Source: Pseudomonas fluorescens
Lineage (GTDB): Bacteria > Pseudomonadota > Gammaproteobacteria > Pseudomonadales > Pseudomonadaceae
Reading direction: 5' to 3'
Length of the DNA: 64,000 nucleotides
Assembly: GCF_902497775.2 (NCBI RefSeq)
Contig: NZ_OZ024668.1
Location: forward strand, 5,874,326 to 5,938,325
This document shows positions 9,209 through 18,168 of this stretch, one piece after another (position 1 is the stretch's first letter; every line of letters starts with the position of its first letter). The notes under the pieces are model-generated. The model searched no databases and was not told where the DNA came from. It worked only from the letters and a program-made list of their open reading frames with translations. Both the position numbers and the translations under genes were made by a program.

Positions 9209-9227
9209 GGCTCGCTCTCTGCGAGCC
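9209..9227 (+). terminator. Weak hairpin after the small rod-motif gene
   Basis: GGCTCGC-TCTCT-GCGAGCC is a perfect 7-bp stem starting 8 bases after the stop, but it is followed only by a mixed pyrimidine stretch rather than a clear T-run. A possible terminator or mRNA-stabilising hairpin. Confidence 0.4.
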
Positions 9228-9381
9228 TTCAACTAGTCTTTATGTATCAGCGCTTTGGCCTTGTTGGCCGGCGCTCGGCTGCGCGTTTGCGGGGCATTTT
9301 GCCAAGGCAATCGCGCAGTCTGGCATGGCCGAACTGCCCTCTGCTTGATGCTTGACAAGTTTTCGGCGTAAACGTATGTTT

Positions 9382-9395
9382 CAAACAACTGTTTG
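9382..9395 (+). promoter_or_regulatory. PsrA-type operator upstream of acyl-CoA dehydrogenase
   Basis: CAAAC-AACT-GTTTG fits the Pseudomonas PsrA box (G/C)AAAC-N2-4-GTTT(G/C), and the symmetry extends by one base on each side. It is 75 bp before the start codon at 9470. PsrA is a TetR-family repressor released by long-chain fatty acyl ligands, and the orthologous P. aeruginosa gene (PA0506) is, as I recall, in its regulon. Fatty-acid induction of this dehydrogenase is the inference. Confidence 0.6.
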
Positions 9396-9469
9396 ACCGA
9401 AAGCCGCCTAGAGCTGGTCGGTATATTGCGGTCTCCCTATCCAGGATTCATCAGCAGAGGTTCATCGCT

Positions 9470-11275
9470 ATGCCTGATTACAAAGCCCCCTTGCGTGATA
9501 TTCGCTTCGTTCGTGACGAGCTGCTCGGCTACGAAGCGCATTATCAGAGCCTGCCGGCTTGCCAGGACGCTACCCCGGACATGGTTGACGCCATCCTCGA
9601 GGAAGGCGCCAAGTTTTGTGAACAGGTACTGGCCCCGCTGAACCGTGTCGGTGACCTGGAAGGCTGCACCTGGAGCGAGTCGGGCGTGAAAACCCCGAGC
9701 GGTTTCAAGGAAGCCTACAAGCAGTTCGTCGAAGGCGGTTGGCCGAGCCTGGCCCATGACGTCGAGCACGGCGGTCAGGGCCTGCCTGAGTCGCTGGGCC
9801 TGGCAGTCAGCGAAATGGTCGGCGAGTCGAACTGGTCCTGGGGTATGTACCCTGGCCTGTCCCACGGCGCGATGAACACCATCTCCGAGCATGGCACCGC
9901 CGAGCAGCAGGAGACCTACCTGACCAAGCTGGTTTCCGGCGAGTGGACCGGCACCATGTGCCTGACCGAGCCACACTGCGGTACTGACCTGGGCATGCTG
10001 CGCACCAAGGCCGAACCTCAAGCTGACGGTTCCTACAAAGTGACCGGCACCAAGATCTTCATCTCGGCCGGTGAGCACGACATGGCCGACAACATCGTCC
10101 ACATCGTTCTGGCCCGCCTGCCCGATGCACCGGCTGGCACCAAAGGTATTTCGCTGTTCATCGTGCCGAAGTTCCTGCCGACCGCCGAAGGCACTGTCGG
10201 TGAGCGCAACGCCGTTTCCTGTGGCTCGATCGAACACAAGATGGGCATCCACGGCAACGCTACCTGCGTGATGAACTTCGACGCCGCTACCGGTTACCTG
10301 ATCGGCCCGGCCAACAAAGGCCTGAACTGCATGTTCACCTTCATGAACACCGCTCGCCTGGGTACCGCGCTGCAAGGCCTGGCCCATGCTGAAGTGGCGT
10401 TCCAGGGCGGCCTGAAATACGCTCGCGACCGCCTGCAAATGCGCTCGCTGACTGGCCCGAAAGCGCCGGACAAAGCGGCTGACCCGATCATCGTTCACCC
10501 GGACGTGCGTCGTATGCTGCTGACCACGAAGGCGTTCGCCGAAGGCAACCGCGCCATGGTCTACTTCACCGCCAAGCAGGTGGACATCGTCAAGTACAGC
10601 CAGGACGAAGAAGAGAAGAAGAAAGCCGACGCACTGCTGGCCTTCATGACTCCGATTGCCAAGGCGTTCATGACCGAAGTCGGCTTCGAAGCAGCCAACC
10701 ACGGCGTGCAGATCTACGGCGGCCACGGCTTCATCGCCGAGTGGGGCATGGAGCAGAACGTTCGCGACAGCCGTATTTCGATGCTGTACGAAGGCACCAC
10801 CGGCATCCAGGCGCTGGACCTGCTCGGCCGTAAAGTGCTGATGACCCAGGGCGAAGCGCTCAAGGGCTTCACCAAGATCGTGCACAAGTTCTGCCAGGGT
10901 AACGAAGGCAACGAAGCGATCAGCGAGTTCGTCGCACCGCTGGCCCAACTGAACAAAGAGTGGGGCGAGCTGACCATGAAGGTCGGTATGGCAGCGATGA
11001 AAGACCGCGAAGAAGTCGGTGCCGCTTCGGTGGACTACCTGATGTACTCCGGTTATGCCTGCCTGGCTTACTTCTGGGCCGACATGGCGCGCCTGGCTGC
11101 CGAGAAACTGGCTGCCGGCACCAGTGAAGAAGCCTTCTACACCGCCAAGCTGCAGACCGCGCGCTTCTACTTCCAGCGCATCCTGCCGCGTACCCGCACT
11201 CATGTCGCAACCATGCTGTCGGGAGCTAGCAACCTGATGGACATGAACGAAGAGCACTTCGGTCTCTCGTACTGA
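9470..11275 (+). CDS. Acyl-CoA dehydrogenase, long C-terminal type (FadE-like)
   Basis: 601 residues. FAD flavoenzyme performing the first oxidation of beta-oxidation. It has the usual acyl-CoA dehydrogenase N-terminal, middle ([13 protein letters not shown]) and C-terminal ([18 protein letters not shown]) parts, plus an extra C-terminal domain of about 120 residues found in the DmdC/FadE1 subgroup. The N-terminus [14 protein letters not shown] is nearly the same as in the paralogue at 12833. Related P. aeruginosa enzymes (PA0506/PA0508) act on long- and medium-chain acyl-CoAs. A PsrA-type box precedes it and a strong terminator follows, so it is probably monocistronic. Chain-length preference cannot be read from sequence here. 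Confidence 0.92.
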   Translation: MPDYKAPLRDIRFVRDELLGYEAHYQSLPACQDATPDMVDAILEEGAKFCEQVLAPLNRVGDLEGCTWSESGVKTPSGFKEAYKQFVEGGWPSLAHDVEHGGQGLPESLGLAVSEMVGESNWSWGMYPGLSHGAMNTISEHGTAEQQETYLTKLVSGEWTGTMCLTEPHCGTDLGMLRTKAEPQADGSYKVTGTKIFISAGEHDMADNIVHIVLARLPDAPAGTKGISLFIVPKFLPTAEGTVGERNAVSCGSIEHKMGIHGNATCVMNFDAATGYLIGPANKGLNCMFTFMNTARLGTALQGLAHAEVAFQGGLKYARDRLQMRSLTGPKAPDKAADPIIVHPDVRRMLLTTKAFAEGNRAMVYFTAKQVDIVKYSQDEEEKKKADALLAFMTPIAKAFMTEVGFEAANHGVQIYGGHGFIAEWGMEQNVRDSRISMLYEGTTGIQALDLLGRKVLMTQGEALKGFTKIVHKFCQGNEGNEAISEFVAPLAQLNKEWGELTMKVGMAAMKDREEVGAASVDYLMYSGYACLAYFWADMARLAAEKLAAGTSEEAFYTAKLQTARFYFQRILPRTRTHVATMLSGASNLMDMNEEHFGLSY

Positions 11276-11292
11276 TTCAAAGGCTGTAAGGA

Positions 11293-11327
11293 AAAACGCC
11301 TGCCCTCACCGGCAGGCGTTTTTTTTT
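11293..11327 (+). terminator. Rho-independent terminator after acyl-CoA dehydrogenase
   Basis: AACGCCTGCC-CTCACC-GGCAGGCGTT followed by nine further T; an 8-10 bp GC-rich stem. It separates the acyl-CoA dehydrogenase from the downstream diguanylate cyclase. Confidence 0.9.
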
Positions 11328-11363
11328 GCCTTTTGCTTCCTGTGGGAGCGCATTCATCTATTC

Positions 11364-12710
11364 ATGTGCGCTGCCGATACACTAAGGCACAATGCCATTA
11401 TTGATCTGCCGGGTCGGAGATTACCCTTGTTTCGTTTATCCGCTGTACGCCTGAGCCACTTCCTGCCATCAGTCTGTTTGCTGGTGTCAGGGCTCGCGGC
11501 CGCTTATGTGAGAGACCTCAGCGTCTTCTTCACATCGCTGTTCAATGTCCTGCCCACCTTGGTCCTGTTGCTCGGCGGCGCCTACTGCGCCGTGTACCGC
11601 CGTCAGCGTGAACTGTTCCTGATGCTCACGGTGTACATCGCCTACTTCCTGCTCGATACCCAGACCGATTTCTACCGTGACAATGGCCGTGTCCGCGAAG
11701 ACGCGGCGGTGGTGTTCCACCTGGTCTGCCTGTTACTGCCACTGATGTTTGCCCTGTACGGCGCCTGGCAGGAGCGCACCCATCTGTTCCAGGATTTGGT
11801 CGCGCGCTTTGCCGTGCTGCTGGCGGTCGGCAGCGTCGCCCTGGGCTTGGAGCAGAGTTTCCCCCAGGCCTTGCTCAGCTGGCTGGCGGAGATCCGCTGG
11901 CCGTCATTGCATGGCCAGTGGATGAGCCTGATCCAGTTGGCGTACCCGGTGTTTTTCTGCGCTTTCATCCTGCTGGTAGTGCAGTACTTGCGCCAGCCAC
12001 GGCCGTTGCATGCGGCCCAGCTAATCGGCTTGATCGGTATCTTCTGGATGCTGCCCAAGACCTTCATCCTGCCGTTCACCCTGAACATCATGTGCAGCCA
12101 GGTGATGCTGATGATTGCTGCGGCGGTGTCTCACGAGGCTTATCAAATGGCCTTTCGCGATGAGCTGACCGGCTTGCCCGGCCGCCGCGCGCTCAACGAA
12201 CGCATGCAGCGTCTGGGGCGCAGCTACGTGCTGGCGATGACCGACGTCGACCACTTCAAGAAATTCAACGACACCCATGGCCACGATGTCGGTGACCAGG
12301 TGTTGCGCCTGGTGGCCAGCAAACTGTCCAAGGTCACCGGCGGCGGTAGGGCTTATCGCTATGGCGGTGAGGAATTTGCCGTGGTGTTCGCCGGCAAGAG
12401 CATCGAGGAGTGCATGCCGCACCTTGAGGCGGTACGCGAGGTGATTGCCAACTACAACATCCAGTTGCGCAACCAGGACAACCGCCCCCAGGACGACCAG
12501 CAAGGGCGCCAGCGCCGCGGTGCATCGGCAGCCTCCAGTGTCTCGGTGACCATCAGTATCGGCGTCAGTGAACGCCTGGCTGATCATCGCTCGCCCGATG
12601 AAGTGCTCAAGTCCGCTGACCAGGCCTTGTACAGCGCCAAAGGCGCCGGGCGTAACTGTGTCGTCGCCTATGGGGTTCAGGCAAAGCGTGGTGCTGTACG
12701 CATGGCGTGA
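11364..12710 (+). CDS. Membrane-bound GGDEF diguanylate cyclase
   Basis: Up to 448 residues. About seven hydrophobic segments (residues 30-270) precede a C-terminal GGDEF domain that contains the active motif YGGEEFAVVF, so cyclic-di-GMP synthesis is likely. The allosteric I-site RxxD that normally sits just before the signature is absent (TGGG occupies its place), so product inhibition may be lost. The linker has a Gln/Arg-rich insert (DDQQGRQRRG) inside the domain. Start is uncertain: the ATG at 11364 or the TTG at 11427, which would start MFRLSAVRL and place the first membrane helix closer to the N-terminus. It lies between two acyl-CoA dehydrogenases on the same strand. Confidence 0.85.
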   Translation: MCAADTLRHNAIIDLPGRRLPLFRLSAVRLSHFLPSVCLLVSGLAAAYVRDLSVFFTSLFNVLPTLVLLLGGAYCAVYRRQRELFLMLTVYIAYFLLDTQTDFYRDNGRVREDAAVVFHLVCLLLPLMFALYGAWQERTHLFQDLVARFAVLLAVGSVALGLEQSFPQALLSWLAEIRWPSLHGQWMSLIQLAYPVFFCAFILLVVQYLRQPRPLHAAQLIGLIGIFWMLPKTFILPFTLNIMCSQVMLMIAAAVSHEAYQMAFRDELTGLPGRRALNERMQRLGRSYVLAMTDVDHFKKFNDTHGHDVGDQVLRLVASKLSKVTGGGRAYRYGGEEFAVVFAGKSIEECMPHLEAVREVIANYNIQLRNQDNRPQDDQQGRQRRGASAASSVSVTISIGVSERLADHRSPDEVLKSADQALYSAKGAGRNCVVAYGVQAKRGAVRMA

Positions 12711-12832
12711 CCGAAATAAACTATATAGTCGCTAGATGACCCTATGTGTCACAAAAGTTGTTCGGTTACACTGCTTCCATAACAGTGATGCGGCCCTGCA
12801 GGCCGTCCCCGAGTCTAGTGTGAGAGGTTGCC

Positions 12833-14611
12833 ATGGCTGACTATAAAGCGCCCCTGCGCGATATGCGCTTCGTCCTCAATGAGGTCTTCGAGGTTTCCAC
12901 GCTTTGGGCACAGTTGCCCGGCCTGGCCGAAGTGGTGGACGAAGACACCGCCCTGGCGGTGCTCGAAGAAGCCGGCAAGGTCACCAGCAAGAGCATTGCG
13001 CCGCTGAGCCGCAGTGGCGATGAAGAAGGTTGCCGCTGGGACAACGGCGCGGTGAGCACCCCGGCCGGTTTTATCGAGGCCTACAAGACCTACGCTGAAG
13101 GCGGCTGGGTTGGCGTCGGTGGCGACCCGGCCTACGGCGGCATGGGCATGCCCAAGGTTATCTCGGCCCAGGTCGAGGAGATGGTCAACTCTTCCAGCCT
13201 GGCCTTCGGCCTGTACCCGATGCTGACTGCCGGTGCCTGCCTGTCGATCAACGCCCACGCCAGCGAAGAGCTCAAGGAAAAGTACCTGCCAAACATGTAC
13301 GCCGGTATCTGGGCGGGCTCCATGTGCCTGACCGAGCCGCACGCCGGTACTGACCTGGGCATCATCCGCACCAAGGCCGAGCCTCAGGCCGATGGCAGCT
13401 ACAAGGTCAGCGGCACCAAGATTTTCATCACCGGTGGTGAACACGACCTCACCGAGAACATCATCCACCTGGTACTGGCCAAACTGCCGGACGCGCCGGC
13501 TGGGCCGAAGGGGATTTCCCTGTTCCTGGTGCCGAAGTTCCTGGTCAATGCCGATGGCAGCCTGGGCGGGCGCAACCCGGCCAATTGCGGCTCGATCGAG
13601 CACAAGATGGGCATCCAGGCCTCGGCCACCTGCGTGATGAACTTCGACGAAGCGGTCGGTTACCTGGTCGGCGAGCCGAACAAGGGCCTGGCGGCGATGT
13701 TCACCATGATGAACTACGAGCGCCTCGGCGTAGGTATTCAAGGCCTGGCTTCGGCCGAGCGCTCCTACCAGAACGCTGTCGAGTATGCCCGCGATCGCCT
13801 GCAGAGCCGTGCCCCGACTGGCCCGCAAGCCAAGGACAAGGTCGCTGACCCGATCATCGTCCATCCGGATGTGCGACGCATGCTGCTGACCATGAAGGCC
13901 CTCAACGAAGGCGGCCGTGCGTTCTCCACCTATGTGGCGATGCAGCTCGATACCGCCAAGTTCAGCGAAGACGCCGAGACGCGCAAGCGCGGCGAAAACC
14001 TGGTGGCCTTGCTGACGCCGGTGGCCAAGGCTTTCCTCACCGACCTGGGCCTGGAATCGACGGTTCATGGCCAGCAGGTGTTCGGCGGCCACGGTTACAT
14101 CCGTGAGTGGGGACAAGAGCAACTGGTGCGCGATGTGCGCATCACCCAGATCTACGAAGGCACCAACGGCATCCAGGCCCTCGACCTGATGGGGCGCAAG
14201 GTAGTCGGTAGCGGTGGCGCCCTGTACAAGCTGTTCGCCGACGAAATCCGCCACTTCACCGCCAGCGCCGGCAGCGAGCTGGGCGAATTCGTCAAACCGC
14301 TCAATGCCGCCCTGGATACCCTCGACGACCTGACCGCCTGGGTGCTGGACCGGGCCAAGAACAACCCGAACGAAATCGGCGCGGCGTCGGTGGAGTACCT
14401 GCAGGCGTTCGGCTACACCGCCTATGCCTACATGTGGGCGCTGATGGCCCGTACCGCCCTGGCCAAGCAAGGCGAGGACGATTTCTATGCCAGCAAGCTG
14501 GGCACTGCACGCTTCTATTTCGCCCGTTTGCTGCCGCGTATTCACTCGCTGAGCGCTTCGGTCAAAGCCGGTAGCGAGTCGCTGTACCTGCTGGAGGCGG
14601 GGCAGTTTTAA
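12833..14611 (+). CDS. Acyl-CoA dehydrogenase, long C-terminal type (FadE-like paralogue)
   Basis: 592 residues, paralogue of the protein at 9470 with the same domain order: N-terminal helices, FAD middle domain with MCLTEPHAGTDLGI, catalytic C-terminal domain with YEGTNGIQALDLMGRKV, and the extra DmdC-like tail. The two share long identical blocks (for example GSIEHKMGI and [17 protein letters not shown]), so they come from an old duplication. It uses fatty or branched acyl-CoA and passes electrons to ETF. A GTGTGAGAGGTTGCC leader gives a moderate ribosome-binding site. No PsrA-type box is visible before it, unlike its paralogue, suggesting different regulation. Confidence 0.92.
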   Translation: MADYKAPLRDMRFVLNEVFEVSTLWAQLPGLAEVVDEDTALAVLEEAGKVTSKSIAPLSRSGDEEGCRWDNGAVSTPAGFIEAYKTYAEGGWVGVGGDPAYGGMGMPKVISAQVEEMVNSSSLAFGLYPMLTAGACLSINAHASEELKEKYLPNMYAGIWAGSMCLTEPHAGTDLGIIRTKAEPQADGSYKVSGTKIFITGGEHDLTENIIHLVLAKLPDAPAGPKGISLFLVPKFLVNADGSLGGRNPANCGSIEHKMGIQASATCVMNFDEAVGYLVGEPNKGLAAMFTMMNYERLGVGIQGLASAERSYQNAVEYARDRLQSRAPTGPQAKDKVADPIIVHPDVRRMLLTMKALNEGGRAFSTYVAMQLDTAKFSEDAETRKRGENLVALLTPVAKAFLTDLGLESTVHGQQVFGGHGYIREWGQEQLVRDVRITQIYEGTNGIQALDLMGRKVVGSGGALYKLFADEIRHFTASAGSELGEFVKPLNAALDTLDDLTAWVLDRAKNNPNEIGAASVEYLQAFGYTAYAYMWALMARTALAKQGEDDFYASKLGTARFYFARLLPRIHSLSASVKAGSESLYLLEAGQF

Positions 14612-14625
14612 GCGTGATAGTAGTT

Positions 14626-14643
14626 TGTAAGCATTCTCTTACA
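14626..14643 (+). promoter_or_regulatory. GacA upstream activating sequence of rsmY
   Basis: TGTAAG-CATTCT-CTTACA is an exact match to the GacA box TGTAAGN6CTTACA, a perfect 6-bp inverted repeat. It begins 15 bp after the acyl-CoA dehydrogenase stop and sits about 60-70 bp upstream of the inferred RNA start, the usual distance. A possible -10, TTAAT, is at 14688-14692. Confidence 0.93.
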
Positions 14644-14699
14644 TGACGTGGTGACTTTTCGCCTCTATCGGAAGATTGGATCCACAGTTAATCTTCTCA

Positions 14700-14827
14700 C
14701 ATGGACGTAGCGCAGGAAGCGCAAAGTACAGAACACGGACACGAAGGATTCCTGCCAGGATGGCGGGGCGAAAAGGATGTCAGGGAAACAGTCTGCAAAG
14801 CCCCGCTTCGGCGGGGTTTTCTTTTGC
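14700..14827 (+). ncRNA. rsmY: RsmY small regulatory RNA
   Basis: About 128 nt. The stretch GCGCAGGAAGCGCAAAG (14710-14726) is the conserved RsmY core hairpin, and seven GGA motifs (in ATGGAC, AGGAAG, CGGACA, AGGATT, AGGATGG, AGGATGT, AGGGAA) are spread over the RNA as expected for a sponge of RsmA/RsmE (CsrA family). It ends in the terminator at 14797-14826 and is preceded by a perfect GacA box. Family knowledge: GacS/GacA induces it, and it frees mRNAs for secondary metabolism and biofilm genes by sequestering Rsm proteins. The location between an acyl-CoA dehydrogenase and a LysR gene matches my recollection of P. putida. The exact 5' end is estimated. Confidence 0.9.
14797..14826 (+). terminator. 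Terminator of rsmY
   Basis: AAAGCCCCGC-TTCG-GCGGGGTTTTCTTTT: stem of 6-7 GC pairs, a stable TTCG loop and a T-rich tail. On the opposite strand it also offers an A/T-flanked hairpin and may stop the convergent LysR transcript. Confidence 0.92.
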
Positions 14828-14840
14828 CCGCGATTTGACC

Positions 14841-15764
14841 TCAGCCCAGCACATCCAGCGGCGATACCCCGATCTGCCGCGGATCGGCTTCTTCTTCCAG
14901 CAGGTTGCGCAGCAGCTCTACCGACGCTTGCTGGCGCTGCGCATCGCGAAACACCAGGCCGATCTTCAGCGGCACCCGCGGTTCGCTCAATGGTTTCCAC
15001 AGCAGTTGTTGATCATCTTCGACCACTTCCTTGGCGCGCCCCGGCAAGACGGTGGCCAGCGAGGTATGCGCCAGGCTGTCGAGAATCCCGCCCATATTGT
15101 TCATTTCCGCCTGCACCTGTGGCCGCCTGCCCAGGTTGGCCAGTTGCGACTGCCAGATCTGGCGCACCTGGAATTCTTCGCCGAGCAGCAGCATAGGCAG
15201 TTCGGCAGCCTGCTTGAGCGAGACTTTCTTGAATTCCCGCAAAGGGTGGGTGTTGGGGATGACCAGCTGCAGTTCATCTTCGTACAGCAATAGCCCATGC
15301 AGGCCTGGCTGGCGCGGCGGCAGGTAGCTGATGCCGATGTCCAGGCTGCCATTGAGCAGGCGTCGTTCGATTTCCAGGCCCGACAGCTCATAGATCTGCA
15401 CCACCAGGTGCGGCTGCGCCTTGCGCACCCGGTCGAGCAATTGCGGTACCAGGCTTGGGCGCACGGTTTGCAGGACGCCAATGGCCAGGGTACGCAACGA
15501 CTGGCCCTTGAAGTTGCGCAACGCCTCGCGGGCCCGCTGCAGGCCATCGAGCAAGGGCAGGGCGTGGTTGTACAGGGTGTGTGCGGCCAGGGTCGGCAGC
15601 AGGCGCTTGTTGCCGCGCTCGAACAGGCTGACATCAAGGTTCTGCTCAAGCTGGCGGATCTGCTGTGACAGTGCCGGTTGCGACAGTGACAGGCGCTCGG
15701 CAGCCCGGCCGACGTGGCCTTCTTCATACACCGCGACGAAATAACGCAGTTGGCGAAAATCCAT
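14841..15764 (-). CDS. LysR family transcriptional regulator
   Basis: 307 residues. N-terminal winged HTH with the classic MDFRQLRYFVAVYEEGHVGRAAERL...SQPALSQQIRQLE pattern (residues 1-60), then a periplasmic-binding-like effector domain of about 210 residues. Ligand and targets are unknown. It is convergent with rsmY and divergent from the MOSC gene (103 bp between starts), so control of the MOSC-aminotransferase pair is a reasonable guess. Start ATG at 15764 matches the normal family N-terminus. Confidence 0.9.
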   Translation of the reverse strand: MDFRQLRYFVAVYEEGHVGRAAERLSLSQPALSQQIRQLEQNLDVSLFERGNKRLLPTLAAHTLYNHALPLLDGLQRAREALRNFKGQSLRTLAIGVLQTVRPSLVPQLLDRVRKAQPHLVVQIYELSGLEIERRLLNGSLDIGISYLPPRQPGLHGLLLYEDELQLVIPNTHPLREFKKVSLKQAAELPMLLLGEEFQVRQIWQSQLANLGRRPQVQAEMNNMGGILDSLAHTSLATVLPGRAKEVVEDDQQLLWKPLSEPRVPLKIGLVFRDAQRQQASVELLRNLLEEEADPRQIGVSPLDVLG

Positions 15765-15866
15765 AAGTAATACTTATCAAAAATGCTCGAAAAACCAAAT
15801 GGCCGTTGGCCCGCAAGAAGCCTAGTCTATCCCGTATTCACAAGGTTTACAGGGCCAGAAGGCGCG

Positions 15867-16565
15867 ATGAATACCGTGTATGTGGATGGCGTTTACATAG
15901 GCAAGGCAAAAAACCTCGGGCATGGCTTGTTGACTGATATCGATAAGCAGGAGGTTGCAAGACGGTTGTGGTTATGGCCACAGGGGCTGGGTAACGACGA
16001 ACACGGCGACCCACGCTTTCATACCGGCCCCGAACGGGCCTTGCATCACTACCCGGCCGAGCACTACGCCTGGTGGCGGCAACGTTATCCACAGACCGAC
16101 TGGCGCGCCCCGGGTTTCGGCGAGAACCTCTCGACCCACGGCCTGGATGAACACCAGGTGTGCCTGGGCGACATGTTCCGCTGGGGCGGGGCACTGTTGC
16201 AGATCAGCCAGCCGCGTTCGCCGTGCTACCGCCTGAGCCATCGTTGGGGGCTGCCGAACTTGCCGCAACAGGCGCAGGACAGTGGCCGCTGTGGCTGGTT
16301 CTACCGGGTGCTCAAGCCTGGTTTCGTCAGCGCCGACGAGCCTTTTGAACTGATTCAACGCAGTTATCCGGGCCTGACCGTGGCCTGGGCGCTGCGCACT
16401 TTTTACCGTGAACCTCTGGAGCATGCAGGTTTGAAAAAGCTGGTGGATTGTCCGGCCCTCTCGTCACGCTGGCGCGATATCGCGATCAAGCGCATGCGCA
16501 CCGGTCAGGTCGAAGACTGGACCGCGCGCTTGCTTGGCCTGCCGCTCGAGGGGCTGCGTGCATGA
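15867..16565 (+). CDS. MOSC domain protein (YiiM-like)
   Basis: 232 residues from the ATG at 15867 (AGAAGG ribosome-binding site 5 bp before). It contains the MOSC beta-barrel with the conserved GDP/HTGP-like block (GDPRFHTGPERALHHYPAEHY), the FGENLSTHGLDE motif and the cysteine in SPCYRLS, followed by the C-terminal 3-alpha domain (residues 170-220) of YiiM/YflK proteins. Family knowledge: such proteins bind molybdenum cofactor and reduce N-hydroxylated bases or similar substrates, giving resistance to analogues such as 6-hydroxylaminopurine. ATGA overlap couples it to the downstream aminotransferase. Confidence 0.86.
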   Translation: MNTVYVDGVYIGKAKNLGHGLLTDIDKQEVARRLWLWPQGLGNDEHGDPRFHTGPERALHHYPAEHYAWWRQRYPQTDWRAPGFGENLSTHGLDEHQVCLGDMFRWGGALLQISQPRSPCYRLSHRWGLPNLPQQAQDSGRCGWFYRVLKPGFVSADEPFELIQRSYPGLTVAWALRTFYREPLEHAGLKKLVDCPALSSRWRDIAIKRMRTGQVEDWTARLLGLPLEGLRA

Positions 16566-17842
16566 ACCTGTTCAACCTGCGCCGCCCGGCTCCTGCCGTG
16601 GCCGAGCGCAAGAGCGTTCCCACCGTTACTCAGCCTGCAGACGCACTGTCGCGTGAATACCTGATGCCCGCGGTAGAGCGTGCGCCCCAGGTATTCGTCC
16701 GCGGCCAGGGCTCATGGTTGTGGGACAGCGAAGGTCACGCGTATCTGGATTTCACCCAGGGTTGTGCGGTCAACAGCCTTGGCCACAGCCCGAGTGTGCT
16801 GGTCAAAGCTCTGGGCAGCCAAGCCCAGGCGCTGATCAATCCGGGTGCCGGTTTTCATAACCGTGGCCTGTTGAACCTGGTCAATCAATTGTGCGAAAGC
16901 ACCGGCAGCGATCAGGCCTACCTGCTCAACAGCGGCGCCGAAGCCTGTGAAGGAGCGATCAAGCTGGCGCGCAAATGGGGCCAGCTGCATCGTAACGGCG
17001 CCTATCACATCATCACTGCCAGCCAGAGTTGCCATGGCCGCAGCCTGGGCGCGTTGTCGGCCTCCGACCCGTCGCCGTGCAACCGTTGCGAGCCGGGGTT
17101 ACCCGGTTTCAGCAAGGTGCCGTTCAACGACCTTGAAGCGCTGCACGCGGCCGTCGATTCGCGCACCGTGGCGATTATGCTCGAACCGATCCAGGGCGAA
17201 GCCGGGGTGATTCCGGCGACCCAGGCGTATCTGCAGGGCGTCGAGCGCCTGTGCCGCGAACTGGGCATCCTGCTGATTCTCGATGAAGTGCAGACCGGCG
17301 TAGGCCGTTGTGGGGCAATGCTCGCCGAACAGTTGTATGGCGTACGCGCCGACATTCTTACCCTTGGCAAGGGCCTGGGTGGTGGCGTGCCCCTGGCGGC
17401 CCTGTTGGCGCGTGGCAGTGCCTGCTGCGCCGAGGCCGGCGAGCTGGAAGGCAGCCATCATGGCAATGCGCTGATGAGTGCGGCGGGCCTGGCAGTGCTG
17501 CAAACCGTGCTGGAACCGGGCTTTTTCGAGCATGTGCAGGATTCCGGGCGGCATCTGCGCGACGGCCTCAGTCGTCTGGCCGGCCGCTACGGCCAGGTCG
17601 AGGTGCGCGGCCAGGGGCTGCTCTGGGCCTTGCAACTGAGTGAAGACATCGCCGCCGAGCTGGTTCAGGCCGCCTTACACGAAGGCTTGTTGCTCAATGC
17701 TCCACAAGCTGACGTGCTGCGCTTTTCGCCAGCGCTGACGGTGAGCAAGGGCAACATCGACGAGATGCTCCTGCGCCTGGCCCGGGCTTTTGCCCGCGTG
17801 CACACCGCGCAGCAGAACCAGCGGCGCGAGGCCACTGCCTGA
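16562..17842 (+). CDS. Class III PLP aminotransferase (acetylornithine/ornithine aminotransferase-like)
   Basis: 426 residues. Class III (ArgD/OAT-like) fold: LNSGAEACEGAIKLAR substrate/PLP block, LILDEVQTGVGRCG with the PLP-ring Asp, and LTLGKGLGGGVPLAAL with the Schiff-base lysine. The N-terminus has ~35 extra residues before the family start. It probably transfers an amino group from an omega-amino acid or acetylornithine to 2-oxoglutarate, but no arginine gene is adjacent, so I would not call it argD. A CNRCEPGLPGF insertion with two cysteines is unusual for ArgD. Translation is coupled to the MOSC gene by a 4-bp overlap. Confidence 0.85.
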   Translation: MNLFNLRRPAPAVAERKSVPTVTQPADALSREYLMPAVERAPQVFVRGQGSWLWDSEGHAYLDFTQGCAVNSLGHSPSVLVKALGSQAQALINPGAGFHNRGLLNLVNQLCESTGSDQAYLLNSGAEACEGAIKLARKWGQLHRNGAYHIITASQSCHGRSLGALSASDPSPCNRCEPGLPGFSKVPFNDLEALHAAVDSRTVAIMLEPIQGEAGVIPATQAYLQGVERLCRELGILLILDEVQTGVGRCGAMLAEQLYGVRADILTLGKGLGGGVPLAALLARGSACCAEAGELEGSHHGNALMSAAGLAVLQTVLEPGFFEHVQDSGRHLRDGLSRLAGRYGQVEVRGQGLLWALQLSEDIAAELVQAALHEGLLLNAPQADVLRFSPALTVSKGNIDEMLLRLARAFARVHTAQQNQRREATA

Positions 17843-18006
17843 TCAATACAGTGCTTTAACGAATTTTCCGAACCGTCTCGCGTTCCTGCGCATCGCCCCG
17901 GGCCTGTTGTTTTTGGCTTGGGGCGTTTTTTTGTCTGCTGCGTGCAAGTGGAACCCTGGTGACGCGCTAGAGTCAGTTCTAGTACATCTTAGAAGGGAGC
18001 TGCCCA

Positions 18007-18165
18007 ATGGACTTTATCCGCATCATCATCGCCATTCTCCTGCCGCCGCTTGGCGTGTTCCTGCAGGTTGGCTTCGGCGGCGCCTTCTGGCTGAACATCC
18101 TGCTGACGTTGCTGGGCTATATCCCGGGCATCGTGCATGCGGTGTATATCATCGCCAAGCGGTGA
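18007..18165 (+). CDS. Small Pmp3/YqaE-type membrane peptide
   Basis: 52 residues, too short for many gene finders. MDFIRIIIAILLPPLGVFLQVG starts the first helix with the signature LLPPLGVFLQ, and GYIPGIVHAVYII forms the second, exactly the two-helix UPF0057/Pmp3 layout. GAAGGGAGCT lies 7-10 bp before the ATG. These peptides sit in the inner membrane, and in yeast and plants they modulate membrane potential and salt tolerance; in bacteria they are stress-induced. It follows the aminotransferase after about 164 bp, then a REP element. Confidence 0.88.
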   Translation: MDFIRIIIAILLPPLGVFLQVGFGGAFWLNILLTLLGYIPGIVHAVYIIAKR

Positions 18166-18168
18166 GGC

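Noticed and set aside
16562..17842. Naming the aminotransferase argD
   Set aside because: No arginine gene nearby, extra N-terminal residues and a Cys-containing insertion argue for a different class III enzyme.
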